A stretch of 64,000 bases of DNA, taken from positions 248,001 through 312,000 of the forward strand of contig OY760942.1 of assembly GCA_963664065.1 (NCBI GenBank). Reading direction: 5' to 3'. Positions 26,645 to 35,355 of this stretch are shown piece by piece. Under the pieces are notes generated by a model. It did no database searches, was not told the origin of the DNA, and saw only the letters and a program-made list of their open reading frames with translations. How positions within the stretch are numbered: position 1 is the stretch's first letter; each line of letters opens with the position of its first letter. This DNA comes from JABDJL01 sp963664065. GTDB taxonomy: Bacteria > Pseudomonadota > Gammaproteobacteria > Xanthomonadales > SZUA-36. The position numbers were made by a program, and so were the translations under genes.

Positions 26645-26740
26645 AAAAAAGGATTCGGTAAAAAAGGGGGACTGACCGAATCCATTGTCGATTCGTCCAG
26701 GGAGGGGTCGAATCTAAGCTGAAAGCTCAGCCTGTGGGTT
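26613..26740 (-). ncRNA. Candidate C-rich-loop small RNA downstream of polA
   Basis: Between polA and hemF the minus strand can form four consecutive hairpins: SL1 at 26716-26733 (AGGCTGA/TCAGCTT, GCTT loop), SL2 at 26690-26714 (6-bp stem, loop ACCCCUCCCUGGA), SL3 at 26651-26683 (9-bp perfect stem GGATTCGGT/ACCGAATCC, loop CAGUCCCCCUUUUUU) and the terminator hairpin. C-rich loops followed by a U-rich terminator are the hallmark of trans-acting sRNAs that pair with ribosome-binding sites. Spot 42 in enterics, ErsA in Pseudomonas and, from memory, sX13 in Xanthomonas lie beside polA. No open reading frame is present. The 5' end is a guess; I see no convincing sigma-70 promoter, and processing from the polA mRNA is possible. 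Confidence 0.72.
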
Positions 26741-26864
26741 AAGACAACAGCTACGCCGGATATGTTCCCGCCCCGGAAATTTTTTTACATGAACCACCGC
26801 TGGCGATTCTGCTTAATCATCGCTTCTACGATCCTTTCAGCACCATCACACCCCTTCATCAGCA

Positions 26865-29558
26865 TCAATGAGCCGAATCCCAATCGAGGCCATGCCCTGC
26901 ATCAACCACCAGCGGAACATTCAGGCTGGCAGCCGCTGACATCCGTTTGGTGACACCAGCCTTGATCTGCTCCAGTTTGTGTTCCGGCACCTCAAGTACC
27001 AGTTCATCGTGGACCTGCATGACAAGGTAGGTATCGGTGTGCTCATTCTGAAGCCATTCATCAACACTCAACATGGCACGCTTGATAATGTCCGCTGCTG
27101 TACCCTGCATGGGCGCGTTTATGGCGGCCCGTTCGGCGCCCTGGCGTCGTTGCATATTGCTGGCATTGATTTCGTTGAGGTAGAGACGGCGTCCAAACAG
27201 TGTTTCTACATAGCCCTGTGTGCGGGCCTGGCCCCGTGTTTTATCCATGAAGGCCTGCACATCAGGATAACGGGTGAAATAACGGTCCATGTATTCCTGG
27301 GCTTCTCTGCGCGCAATATTAAGCTGGCGGGCAAGTCCAAAGGCTGACATGCCATACATCAGGCCAAAATTAATCGCCTTCGCAGCACGGCGCTGGTCTG
27401 CGCTGACGGTCTCATACTCAGTGCCAAATACTTCGCTGGCGGTTGCGCTATGAATGTCAACACCGTCATGAAAAGCTTTCAACAATCCAGCATCGCTGGA
27501 TAAATGAGCCATGATTCGAAGCTCAATCTGAGAGTAATCCGCAGCCAGGACCAGCTGCCCTGGCGGCGCGATAAATGCTTCGCGAATCTTTCTGCCCTGC
27601 TCGCTGCGAATTGGAATGTTTTGCAGGTTCGGTCCTGAAGAAGACAATCGACCGGTGGCAGCAACTGCCTGGTGATAGGAGGTATGAACACGGCCGGTAC
27701 GCGGGTTGATTTGTTCCGGTAGCCGGTCGGTGTAGGTCGATTTCAACTTTGACAGGGTGCGATATTCCAGGATCAGTTTCGGCAAGGGGTAGTCCCTGGC
27801 CAGTTCCTGCAACACATCCTCGGCGGTTGATGGCTGTCCTTTGGGCGTCTTGCGGATGATGGGGAGTTCCTGCTTTTCGAACAGGATCTGCTGCAATTGC
27901 TTGGGTGACCCAAGGTTAAAAGGCTGGCCGGCTTCGGCATATGCCTGTTCTTCCAATGTGAGCATCTGGCTGGCCATTTCCCGGCTTTGTTCCCCAAGCA
28001 GCTTTCCGTCTATCAGGACTCCACGCTGCTCCATTCTTGCCAGTACGGGAATCAAAGGGATTTCGAGCTCTGTCAATACGGCTGCCAGGCCGGGCTCCTC
28101 CTCCAGTCTTGGCCAAAGGTGTTGATGCAATTGCAGGGTGATATCCGCATCCTCCGCGGCGTAATGACCGGCGTCCTCGACCGGAACCTGGCTGAAGGAA
28201 ATCTGTCTGGCACCCTTGCCGGCAATGTCTTCGTAATGAGTGGTTTGCCTGCCCAGGTATTTGAGCGCCAGCGAATCCATATCGTGGCGGCTGCCGGTAC
28301 TGTTGAACACGTAGGATTCAAGCATGGTATCGAATGCCACGCCTTGTATCCCGACGCCATACCCCGACAGCACATTCATGTCGTACTTGATGTGTTGGCC
28401 TACTTTGAGGATCCGGGGGTTGTTCAATAACGGTCCGAGGGCTTTCAGTACCTCATCGCGATCCAGTTGTGCCGGAGCGCCGGCATAATCATGGGCCACC
28501 GGCACGTAGGCAGCCTCCCCGGCCTTGATGGAGAAACTGACTCCCACCAGTTCAGCCTGCATGGGGTCAAGGCTGGTGGTTTCAGTATCAAAAGCAAAGA
28601 GATCACAGGTCTCCAGGCGTTTTATCCACTCATTCAGTTCATCCTGATGGGTCAAAATAGAGTAGCTGAGATCCGGTTCCTGCTGATGCCCGTCCTCGCC
28701 CAGTTCCTGTAGCCAGCTGTTGAATTCATATTGCTGCAGAAAGTTTCGAAGGGCATCTTCGTCGACAATGGCCTGTTGTAAATCATCCGGGGCGGCGTCG
28801 AGGTCCAGGTCGCAGCGGATCGTTGCGAGGTCCCGGGACAAGGGCAAAATGTCCAGCGCTTCACGCAGGTATTCACCGATTTTCCCGCCGATTTCTCCGG
28901 CGTGGGACATTACCTGATCCAGGTCGCCATATGCCTGCAGCCACTTGGCCGCTGTCTTGGGGCCGCATTTCTCAACACCTGGAATATTGTCGGATTTGTC
29001 ACCGGTAAGCGCCAGGAAATCTGCGATCTGCTCCGGAGTGACACCGAATTTGTTCTTCACGCCTTCCCGGTCCATGCTGCTCTCGGTCATGGTGTTTACC
29101 AGCGTGATGCGGCCGGTAACCAGCTGCGCCATATCCTTGTCGCCGGTAGATATGATGCAATTCATGCCTTCTTTATCCGCCTTTGTGGCAAGGGTTCCGA
29201 TCACGTCATCAGCTTCAACACCATCGACCTGAATTAAAGGCAATCCAAGTGTTTTTACTAACTCATGAATCGGTTCAATCTGTTTTTGCAGATCGGGAGG
29301 CATCGGTGGCCTGTTCGCCTTGTATTCGGAGTACATTTCGTGACGAAATGTGGGTCCCTTTGCATCAAATACGACCCCGATATGGGCCCCATCGGCCTCC
29401 CTCACCAGGCGGCGCAACATGTTGGCTACGCCAAGCAATGCGCCGGTTGGCTCCCCGTTCGAATTGCTGAGCTTGGGCAGCGCATGAAAGGCCCGGTACA
29501 GGTAGGAAGAACCATCAACGAGGTACAGTGTCTTCCCCGGCATATTCTGTTCGGTCAT
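26865..29558 (-). CDS. polA: DNA polymerase I
   Basis: An 897-residue polymerase for Okazaki fragment maturation and repair. The N-terminal 5'-3' exonuclease domain (LYLVDGSSYLYRAFHALP ... GVEADDVIGTLA), the 3'-5' exonuclease domain (FAFDTETTSLDPM with the metal-binding DTE) and the family A polymerase domain (ADYSQIELRIMAHLS, RRAAKAINFGLMYG, QVHDELVLEVPE) are all intact. I place the start at ATG 29558; the frame stays open for 366 bases upstream, but that stretch is the reverse of the DUF2782 gene and has no similarity. The sRNA candidate lies 125 bases beyond the stop on the same strand. Confidence 0.96.
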   Translation of the reverse strand: MTEQNMPGKTLYLVDGSSYLYRAFHALPKLSNSNGEPTGALLGVANMLRRLVREADGAHIGVVFDAKGPTFRHEMYSEYKANRPPMPPDLQKQIEPIHELVKTLGLPLIQVDGVEADDVIGTLATKADKEGMNCIISTGDKDMAQLVTGRITLVNTMTESSMDREGVKNKFGVTPEQIADFLALTGDKSDNIPGVEKCGPKTAAKWLQAYGDLDQVMSHAGEIGGKIGEYLREALDILPLSRDLATIRCDLDLDAAPDDLQQAIVDEDALRNFLQQYEFNSWLQELGEDGHQQEPDLSYSILTHQDELNEWIKRLETCDLFAFDTETTSLDPMQAELVGVSFSIKAGEAAYVPVAHDYAGAPAQLDRDEVLKALGPLLNNPRILKVGQHIKYDMNVLSGYGVGIQGVAFDTMLESYVFNSTGSRHDMDSLALKYLGRQTTHYEDIAGKGARQISFSQVPVEDAGHYAAEDADITLQLHQHLWPRLEEEPGLAAVLTELEIPLIPVLARMEQRGVLIDGKLLGEQSREMASQMLTLEEQAYAEAGQPFNLGSPKQLQQILFEKQELPIIRKTPKGQPSTAEDVLQELARDYPLPKLILEYRTLSKLKSTYTDRLPEQINPRTGRVHTSYHQAVAATGRLSSSGPNLQNIPIRSEQGRKIREAFIAPPGQLVLAADYSQIELRIMAHLSSDAGLLKAFHDGVDIHSATASEVFGTEYETVSADQRRAAKAINFGLMYGMSAFGLARQLNIARREAQEYMDRYFTRYPDVQAFMDKTRGQARTQGYVETLFGRRLYLNEINASNMQRRQGAERAAINAPMQGTAADIIKRAMLSVDEWLQNEHTDTYLVMQVHDELVLEVPEHKLEQIKAGVTKRMSAAASLNVPLVVDAGHGLDWDSAH

Positions 29559-29691
29559 ACGGTGTGTAATCCAATGATGCTCTTGGCGATCTGTTATGTT
29601 GAGCATACGCAAAGCCACGCATATGATACAGGTCAGCGATTTTGACGGCGTGGGATTGTTATCTGAAATCGGGAAATCCGGGACAAAAACT

Positions 29692-30057
29692 GTGAAAGTA
29701 TTGGGTAAGACAGCAGTGGGCAGGTTCTTTTTGGTGGCTGGCTTTTTCATGGTCGGCCCGGGGTTTGCCCTGGATGAAGCAGAAGACGTGGAAGACCTGG
29801 CAGCGCCTCCGCCAATTCCGCCCAAGATTGTGAGAGAACAGGTCGAACCCAGTGTGGTAATCAGGAAAGAGGAAGAAAATATTATCGAGGAATACAGTAT
29901 CAACGGGCAGATATACATGGTCAAGGTAACGCCCGAGAATGGTCTTCCCTATTACTATTTCGATGAAGACGGTGATGGCCAGTTGGAGCTTCAGCCAGGC
30001 GATGAGGCGCTCAACCCGGTTCGACCGGTGTACTGGAAACTCAAAGAATGGAAATAG
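29692..30057 (+). CDS. DUF2782 secreted protein
   Basis: A protein of about 121 residues, function unknown. I prefer GTG 29692 because GGGA lies 9 bases before it and a signal peptide follows (GRFFLVAGFFMVGPGFA); earlier starts to 29596 add 32 residues with no such features. The mature part is a proline-rich linker (APPPIPPKIV) and the DUF2782 core: EEYSINGQIYMVKVTPENG, then YYYFDEDGDGQLE. Members of this family commonly lie divergent from polA, as here. Confidence 0.82.
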   Translation: MKVLGKTAVGRFFLVAGFFMVGPGFALDEAEDVEDLAAPPPIPPKIVREQVEPSVVIRKEEENIIEEYSINGQIYMVKVTPENGLPYYYFDEDGDGQLELQPGDEALNPVRPVYWKLKEWK

Positions 30058-30131
30058 GCGCCTGTTTACGGGACAGGAGCGCTGATTCCGCAATTATCAC
30101 ATTGAAGGGGCACTAGCTGCATCGAATCAAA

Positions 30132-30632
30132 ATGGGGTTTCTTGAAAAAACCGTTTCGCTGACCGGGAAAGCCGTAGCGTGGCTCACTCTGGCCATGGTA
30201 CTGCTGACATTCGCAATTGTGGTTCTGCGTTACGGATTCAACCTCGGCTGGATCTGGTTGCAGGAGTCTGTCACCTACATGCATGCAACGGTATTCATGC
30301 TCGCTGCCGCCTGGACACTACAGCAGGACGAACATGTCCGTGTTGATATTTTTTACCGGGGCCGTTCTGCCCGGCACAAGGCAATAGTCAACATGGCCGG
30401 CACAATAGTGTTCCTGATCCCCCTGTGTGTTTTCCTGTTATTGATTGCCTGGGAATATATTTTTTCCTCCTGGCAGCTGCTTGAAAAATCACGAGAGGCA
30501 GGCGGATTACCACTTGTTTTCGTCCTAAAATCATTAATTTTACTGTTACCTGCCCTGTTGTTGATCCAGGCGGTACCGAATCTGCTCAGATCAGTGTCCA
30601 TTATCCGTGAACAGTCTGAAGGTGGCGCTTAG
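30132..30632 (+). CDS. TRAP transporter small permease (DctQ), orphan
   Basis: A 166-residue membrane protein with four hydrophobic helices (about 12-32, 45-65, 85-112, 133-155). Signatures of DctQ are seen: VVLRYGFNLGWIWLQE, TYMHATVFMLAAAWTLQQDEHVRVDIFY and the RHKAIVN loop. In TRAP transporters DctQ works with a large permease, DctM, and a periplasmic binding protein, DctP, to import organic acids. Neither partner is in this window: trmH begins only 12 bases after the stop. No ribosome site is obvious before ATG 30132. It may act with a DctM elsewhere or be a leftover of a deletion. Confidence 0.85.
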   Translation: MGFLEKTVSLTGKAVAWLTLAMVLLTFAIVVLRYGFNLGWIWLQESVTYMHATVFMLAAAWTLQQDEHVRVDIFYRGRSARHKAIVNMAGTIVFLIPLCVFLLLIAWEYIFSSWQLLEKSREAGGLPLVFVLKSLILLLPALLLIQAVPNLLRSVSIIREQSEGGA

Positions 30633-30644
30633 GCTAATTAGTGC

Positions 30645-31311
30645 ATGACACCAGAGCGCCTGGAAAAACTCGATGGAGTCCTGATGCGCAGGCAACCGGA
30701 TTTGACCATCCTTGCGGAAAATCTCCACAAACCCCGAAATTTCTCCGCGATCATCAGGACCTGTGATGCAGTTGGAATCCACGAGGTCAACGTCATTCCG
30801 GGTGATTTCCATCCACGCCGCCACTGGCATACATCATCCGGTACAGAGAAGTGGATGGGCTTGCGCACACATAAGACCATGGGGGGTGGCAGCCCGATGG
30901 CTCAAAGCAAAGGGTTTTCACCAGGTGGCTGCCCACCTTTCGGATCAGGCCTGTGACTTCAGGGAAGTGGATTACACCAGGCCAACGGCGCTTCTGCTCG
31001 GTACCGAATTGTTCGGTGTGAGTGATTTGGCGTTGGATTGTGTCGACCAGCAAATCAGTATACCCATGCATGGCATGAGCGAGTCCCTGAATGTTTCGGT
31101 TGCTGCTGCAATCGTGCTGTATGAAGCCCAGCGGCAAAGACAGGCTGCGGGAATGTACGCGAGTAGCCGTATGCATATCGCGACCCGCAATCAATTGAGG
31201 TTTGAATGGCTGCACCCGACCGTGGCGGAATTCTGTCAAAAACGGAACCTGGATTATCCGGCTCTGGATGAGCGCGGGAATTTGGCCGAACCGTTTGCTG
31301 TCAGGTCTTGA
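30645..31311 (+). pseudogene. trmH: trmH, frameshifted in a G6 tract
   Basis: Two frames together encode a full-length (about 222 residues) SPOUT-family tRNA (guanosine-18-2'-O)-methyltransferase. The first frame from ATG 30645 carries NLHKPRNFSAIIRTCDAVGI and HTSSGTEKWMGL, then runs out of frame after the GGGGGG at 30881-30886. The second carries VAARWLKAKGFHQVAAHL, PTALLLGTELFGVSD and the knot motif ISIPMHGMSESLNVSVAAAI. Removing one G restores ...KTMGVAARWLK... as in relatives. As written, the product stops at 30956 after about 103 residues and lacks the cofactor-binding knot. The 3' end overlaps that of convergent aroE by 11 bases. Confidence 0.85.
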
Positions 31312-32131
31312 GCGCCTTGAGCACTGACTTGGCATCCGGCACAAAACCTGTCCAGATACGAAAGCTTTCGGCTGCCTGTTCGACCAGCATGCCGAGGCCG
31401 TCAAGACATTGGATTTTATTTTCAGTGCACCATGCTTTCGTTAATTCATGTGCCGTGCCATAACTCAGGTCATAGCAGCAACTTTCGACACCGAACAATC
31501 CAGTAACGAGTACGGGTTGCTGCCGGTAATGGCCAGTTGATATGGCGTTAATCACAAGGTCGAATGGTTCTGTGCCATCGATTCCATCCAGGCTTTCAGC
31601 TTTGATGGTTCCCAGCTGAGAAAATCTGTCGGCAAGCAAGGTGGCGCGTTCCACGGTCCGGTTAAACAATGTCAGGCTTGCGGGTTTCTGTTGCAGGAGG
31701 TCATAGAGAATTCCGGCAACTGCTCCGCCTGCACCCACCACGCAGATACTACGGCCTGTGAGTACAATTCCAGCGTTTGAAGTTAAATCGCGAACCAGTC
31801 CGGGACCATCGGTGTTATCCGCCGACCACCGGGTTGGTGTCTTGAAAAACAGGGTGTTGGCAGCCTGTGCCAGCTCCGCCCGCTCACTGGACCGGTTGGC
31901 CAGTTGGAATGCCCGGCTTTTCAATGGCAGGGTTATATTACAACCCCTGCCGCCGTTATCTGCGAGTTTCTGAACCTCTCGTGAAAGGTAATCTTCGCTG
32001 ACATCTATGGCCTTGTATTCCACGGGAATACCGGCCTGATCAGCAAACAGCTGGTGAATCCGGGGAGAAAGTGAGTGCTTGACCGGGCTCCCGAATACTG
32101 CCAGCCGGGTCAGTGGTGCTGCTTGATCCAC
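31301..32131 (-). CDS. aroE: Shikimate dehydrogenase
   Basis: A 276-residue NADPH-dependent enzyme that reduces 3-dehydroshikimate in aromatic amino acid synthesis. Substrate-binding motif AVFGSPVKHSLSPRIH, catalytic Lys in GCNITLPLKSRAF, the second catalytic region SADNTDGPGLVRDL and the nucleotide-binding CVVGAGGAVAGILYDL are all visible; the NRTxxR-type motif for NADPH appears as NRTVERA. Note LPLK rather than the more usual VPFK. It overlaps hemB upstream by 22 bases on the same strand and trmH downstream by 11 bases on the other. Confidence 0.94.
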   Translation of the reverse strand: MDQAAPLTRLAVFGSPVKHSLSPRIHQLFADQAGIPVEYKAIDVSEDYLSREVQKLADNGGRGCNITLPLKSRAFQLANRSSERAELAQAANTLFFKTPTRWSADNTDGPGLVRDLTSNAGIVLTGRSICVVGAGGAVAGILYDLLQQKPASLTLFNRTVERATLLADRFSQLGTIKAESLDGIDGTEPFDLVINAISTGHYRQQPVLVTGLFGVESCCYDLSYGTAHELTKAWCTENKIQCLDGLGMLVEQAAESFRIWTGFVPDAKSVLKALKT

Positions 32132-33105
32132 ACGGCAGCCTGTAGTGCGTAATAAGTCAGAATGGCATCGGCTCCAGCCCGCTTAATTGACGTCAAGGCC
32201 TCCATCACGACCGCTTCTTCATCCAGCCAGCCATTTTGGGAAGCGGCCTTGAGCATCGCGTACTCTCCGGAAACCTGGTAGGCAAATGTGGGTGCGCCGA
32301 AAACTTCTTTGACGGTTTTGATGATATCCAGGTAGGGTAGTCCGGGCTTGATCATCACCATGTCAGCGCCCTCTTCGAGATCAAGGCCCACTTCCCGGAT
32401 CGCCTCATCCGAATTGGCGGGATCCAATTGATAGGTATACTTGTTTCCGCCTGCAAGGTGTGCTGCGGATCCGACTGCATCCCTGAACGGTCCGTAAAAG
32501 CCCGACGCGTACTTGGCTGAATAGGCGAGGATTCGGGTGTTTACATGGCCATTTTCTTCCAATGCCCGTCGAATAGCACCGATTCGTCCATCCATCATGT
32601 CGGATGGTGCAACTATGTCAGCCCCGGCTTCGGCATGTGAAATGGCCTGGCGCGTAAGCACTTCAACGGTTTCATCATTGACGACATAGCCCGATTGGTT
32701 GATCAGCCCGTCCTGGCCCTGGGTGGTGAATGGATCCAGCGCCACATCGGTGATAACGCCCAGTTCGGGCAGTTTTTCCTTAAGTGCCCGAATGGCCCTT
32801 TGCGCCAGGCCGTCCGGGTTAAACGCCTCGCGGGCATCCTCAGATTTTGCGTCATCCGGCGTAACAGGGAACAGCGCGATTGCAGGCACCCGCAAGTTCA
32901 GGCACTCCTCGGCCTTCTTCAGCAAGCGGTCAATGCTCAGACGCTCAACACCAGGCATGGAGGCGACAGGCTCGGTCACGTTTTGCCCTTCCTGTACGAA
33001 AACCGGCCAAATGAGATCATCCGCAGTCAGCACGGTTTCACGCATCAATCGACGTGAAAAATCGTCAGCCCTCATTCTTCTTGGGCGGGTGTCTGGAAAA
33101 CTCAT
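32110..33105 (-). CDS. hemB: Delta-aminolevulinic acid dehydratase (porphobilinogen synthase)
   Basis: A 331-residue enzyme that condenses two aminolevulinate molecules into porphobilinogen for heme. Both Schiff-base lysines are present (LAYSAKYASGFYGPF and MVMIKPGLPYLDI). The zinc-binding cysteine cluster of the E. coli type is missing: the corresponding stretch reads VALDPFTTQGQDG, as in the magnesium-dependent enzymes of Pseudomonas. I start at ATG 33105, 10 bases after AAGGA, giving MSFPDTRPRRMRAD; a frame to 33147 has no support. Together with hemF the window holds two heme steps. Confidence 0.95.
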   Translation of the reverse strand: MSFPDTRPRRMRADDFSRRLMRETVLTADDLIWPVFVQEGQNVTEPVASMPGVERLSIDRLLKKAEECLNLRVPAIALFPVTPDDAKSEDAREAFNPDGLAQRAIRALKEKLPELGVITDVALDPFTTQGQDGLINQSGYVVNDETVEVLTRQAISHAEAGADIVAPSDMMDGRIGAIRRALEENGHVNTRILAYSAKYASGFYGPFRDAVGSAAHLAGGNKYTYQLDPANSDEAIREVGLDLEEGADMVMIKPGLPYLDIIKTVKEVFGAPTFAYQVSGEYAMLKAASQNGWLDEEAVVMEALTSIKRAGADAILTYYALQAAVWIKQHH

Positions 33106-33183
33106 GTTTTCGCTGTCCTTTTCATAATTGCAACCCGCATATTGCATGAAGGCGGGTTAGTGTAAAGAACCTTGTTGGTGCTG

Positions 33184-33807
33184 TCAGGCAGAATCTTGCT
33201 GTGGGCTGTCCTGTGTTATTCCGAACCAGGCACACAAGTGAGACACCAATTTGTCCAGGCCCTGGTGATTTTTTGCAGAGAAAACCTGCACGCTTCCATC
33301 ACCAGGCATTTCGTTTTTTACTTTCAAAAGCGTTGACTGCGCCGGGCCCCGCTTGAATTTGTCTGCCTTGGTCAGTAGCACGTGACATGGCACTGCTGCA
33401 GCGTGGCACCAGGCGAGCATTTGTGCATCAAATGGCTTGAGGGGATGACGAATATCCATGACAAGGACAACGCCTTTCAAGCACTGCCGTTGCTCGAAAT
33501 AGTCCTGCATTACAGATTGCCAATGTTCCTTTAGCGATCTGGATACCTTGGCATAGCCATAACCCGGAAGGTCTGCAATTCGGCGATCCTCGTCAACTTC
33601 GAAAATCACAATCTGTTGTGTACGACCGGGAGTCTTGCTGGTCCGCGCCAGCGATTTCTGATCGGTCAGCGCGTTGATAGCACTGGACTTTCCGGCGTTC
33701 GACCGTCCTGCTATTGCGATTTCAACACCCTTGTCCGGTGGGAGTTGGTGTAACTGGTGGGCACTGAGTACGTATCGCGCGCCACGAAAGGGGTTGACCC
33801 TGGTCAT
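33184..33807 (-). CDS. engB: Ribosome biogenesis GTPase (EngB/YihA)
   Basis: A 207-residue TRAFAC-class GTPase needed for 50S subunit assembly. G1 is GRSNAGKSSAINAL, G2 lies in RTSKTPGRTQQI, G3 is DLPGYGYAK and G4 is LLTKADK, with G5 near VFSAKNHQG. The N-terminus (NPFRGARYVLSAHQLHQLP) and length are typical. It is divergent from the cytochrome c4 gene, with which it is paired in many gammaproteobacteria. Confidence 0.95.
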   Translation of the reverse strand: MTRVNPFRGARYVLSAHQLHQLPPDKGVEIAIAGRSNAGKSSAINALTDQKSLARTSKTPGRTQQIVIFEVDEDRRIADLPGYGYAKVSRSLKEHWQSVMQDYFEQRQCLKGVVLVMDIRHPLKPFDAQMLAWCHAAAVPCHVLLTKADKFKRGPAQSTLLKVKNEMPGDGSVQVFSAKNHQGLDKLVSHLCAWFGITQDSPQQDSA

Positions 33808-33923
33808 GTGTGCAGTGACCCGTTAAGCATTATCAAACCCTCAATGAATCCTTCGTGCAAAATGCGGATTGTTTCGGGATAATAGCGACCCGCTTCGACC
33901 ATTGTAATCTCGGAGAATATGAA

Positions 33924-34553
33924 ATGAAGGTTTTATTCAGGGCCCTGGCTTACATGACGTTACTTGTCGTGACGCCCGCGATGGCCGGAGGCGACCCGGC
34001 CAGGGGAGAAGAACTGTCAGGCACCTGTGTCGCCTGTCATGGTGTTGACGGTAACAGCACATTGACGATGTGGCCCAAGCTGGCCGGCCAGCACGAGGCT
34101 TATCTTGAACGTCAATTAAGACTGATCAAGAGCGGTGCGCGACTGGTGCTGGAGATGGCCGGAATACTGGCTATGCTTACCGAGCAGGACAGTGCTGATC
34201 TTTCTGCGTATTTCGCAGCACAGGAATCCAAACCCGCCGTTGCCGATCCTGCACTGGTTGGCCAGGGTGAGCTTCTCTACCGGGCAGGGAATCCCAAGAC
34301 CGGTGTTCCTGCATGCATGGCGTGTCACGGTCCGGCAGGAAAGGGCAATCCGCTGGCCGGCTACCCGGCGCTGGCAGGACAACATGCTGTCTACCTGGGC
34401 AAGATGCTGACCGGGTTCAGATCCGGTTCAAGCTGGGGTGAAGAAGATTCGCAAAGCATCATTATGGCTGAAGTGGCGGCGCGCATGAGCGAAGGGGAAA
34501 TAACAGCGGTTTCCAGTTATATTCAGGGCCTGTACAGCAGAGATGAACAATAA
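33924..34553 (+). CDS. Cytochrome c4, diheme
   Basis: A 209-residue periplasmic electron carrier. A signal peptide (FRALAYMTLLVVTPAMA) is followed by two homologous heme domains, each with a CxxCH site (GTCVACHG and PACMACHG) and a distal Met ligand (LEMAGILAML, SIIMAEVAARM). I choose ATG 33924 because GGAGA ends about 7 bases before it. An overlapping ATG at 33919 opens only ATG-AAA-TGA. Cytochrome c4 passes electrons to terminal oxidases. dsbA, which follows, makes thiol oxidants in the same compartment; this c4-dsbA order is common. Confidence 0.93.
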   Translation: MKVLFRALAYMTLLVVTPAMAGGDPARGEELSGTCVACHGVDGNSTLTMWPKLAGQHEAYLERQLRLIKSGARLVLEMAGILAMLTEQDSADLSAYFAAQESKPAVADPALVGQGELLYRAGNPKTGVPACMACHGPAGKGNPLAGYPALAGQHAVYLGKMLTGFRSGSSWGEEDSQSIIMAEVAARMSEGEITAVSSYIQGLYSRDEQ

Positions 34554-34641
34554 GCAATATAAGCATGATAACGGTTATTGGAACCGCCGCACTTTTGTAC
34601 GGTCTGTATGCGTGCAGGTCATGAAGGCCAGGGGAGTTCAA

Positions 34642-35355
34642 ATGAAAAAAATTGCATTGCTTGGGATGTTTTTGCTTGGCTGGGACATTAGCGTTCAGGC
34701 ACAGCCTGCGGCAAATGAACCGTACAGTGAGGGTGTTCACTACCTGCGGTTGGTACAAGCGCCATCAGCGCGAAAGTCAGATACTGTAAACGTAACCGAG
34801 ATATTCAGTTATGGCTGTCACGCTTGTAATGACTTTGAACCGCATATGCAAAACTGGAAGGGAAAGCAGGCAGGAGACGTCAAACTGAACCGGATTCCTG
34901 TTGGCTTTGGACGCGCGGCCTGGGATCTGCTGGCCAAGGCTTACCTGATAGCCGAAATCATGGGGATTGAAGAAGAGGCTCATGTGCCGTTGATGAATGC
35001 GATCTGGAAAGACCGTCGCCAGATGCGAACCCTGGAAGATCTCGCAAGCTTCTATGCCGAGCAGGGTGCGGACAGGGAAAAGTATCTCGCGCTTGATAAC
35101 AGTTTCATGTTGAACATGCGCCAAAAACAGAATAATGACAAGCTGGGCATTTATGCACCACGTGGAACTCCTACCATGGTAGTCAATGGCAAGTACAAGA
35201 TCCAGACCAACCAATCGGTTCCGAATTACGAGGCTATGTTGTCTGTCGTTGATTACCTGGTGGCAAGGGAACGGGCAGAGAGCGAGCACCCGGCCTGCCG
35301 AAATTGCAGATTTTCTGGAGCAACATGCAGATTGGGCGTTTACAGCAGGGCTTAG
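34642..35355 (+). CDS. dsbA: Thiol:disulfide interchange protein DsbA, with altered C-terminus
   Basis: A periplasmic disulfide oxidase of 237 residues. I start at ATG 34642, after AGGGGAG at good distance and before a signal peptide (KKIALLGMFLLGWDISVQAQ). The active site is FSYGCHACNDFEPH (CHAC) and the cis-Pro loop is APRGTPTMVVNG. The fold is complete up to VVDYLVARERAE (about 35281), where relatives stop. The last 24 or so residues (SEHPACRNCRFSG...) are not DsbA-like: they are the +1 reading of slt coding sequence, and they add two cysteines. This indicates that the original dsbA end has been joined to the inside of slt by a deletion or misassembly. Confidence 0.88.
   Translation: MKKIALLGMFLLGWDISVQAQPAANEPYSEGVHYLRLVQAPSARKSDTVNVTEIFSYGCHACNDFEPHMQNWKGKQAGDVKLNRIPVGFGRAAWDLLAKAYLIAEIMGIEEEAHVPLMNAIWKDRRQMRTLEDLASFYAEQGADREKYLALDNSFMLNMRQKQNNDKLGIYAPRGTPTMVVNGKYKIQTNQSVPNYEAMLSVVDYLVARERAESEHPACRNCRFSGATCRLGVYSRA

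Noticed and set aside
29559..29924. A 122-residue N-terminal extension of PolA
   Set aside because: The stretch is the complement of the DUF2782 gene and has no polymerase similarity; PolA homology starts at about 29543.
33919..33927. Regulatory mini-gene ATG-AAA-TGA overlapping the cytochrome c4 start
   Set aside because: The GGAGA site lies too close to the first ATG and at normal distance from the second, so the mini-frame is probably accidental.
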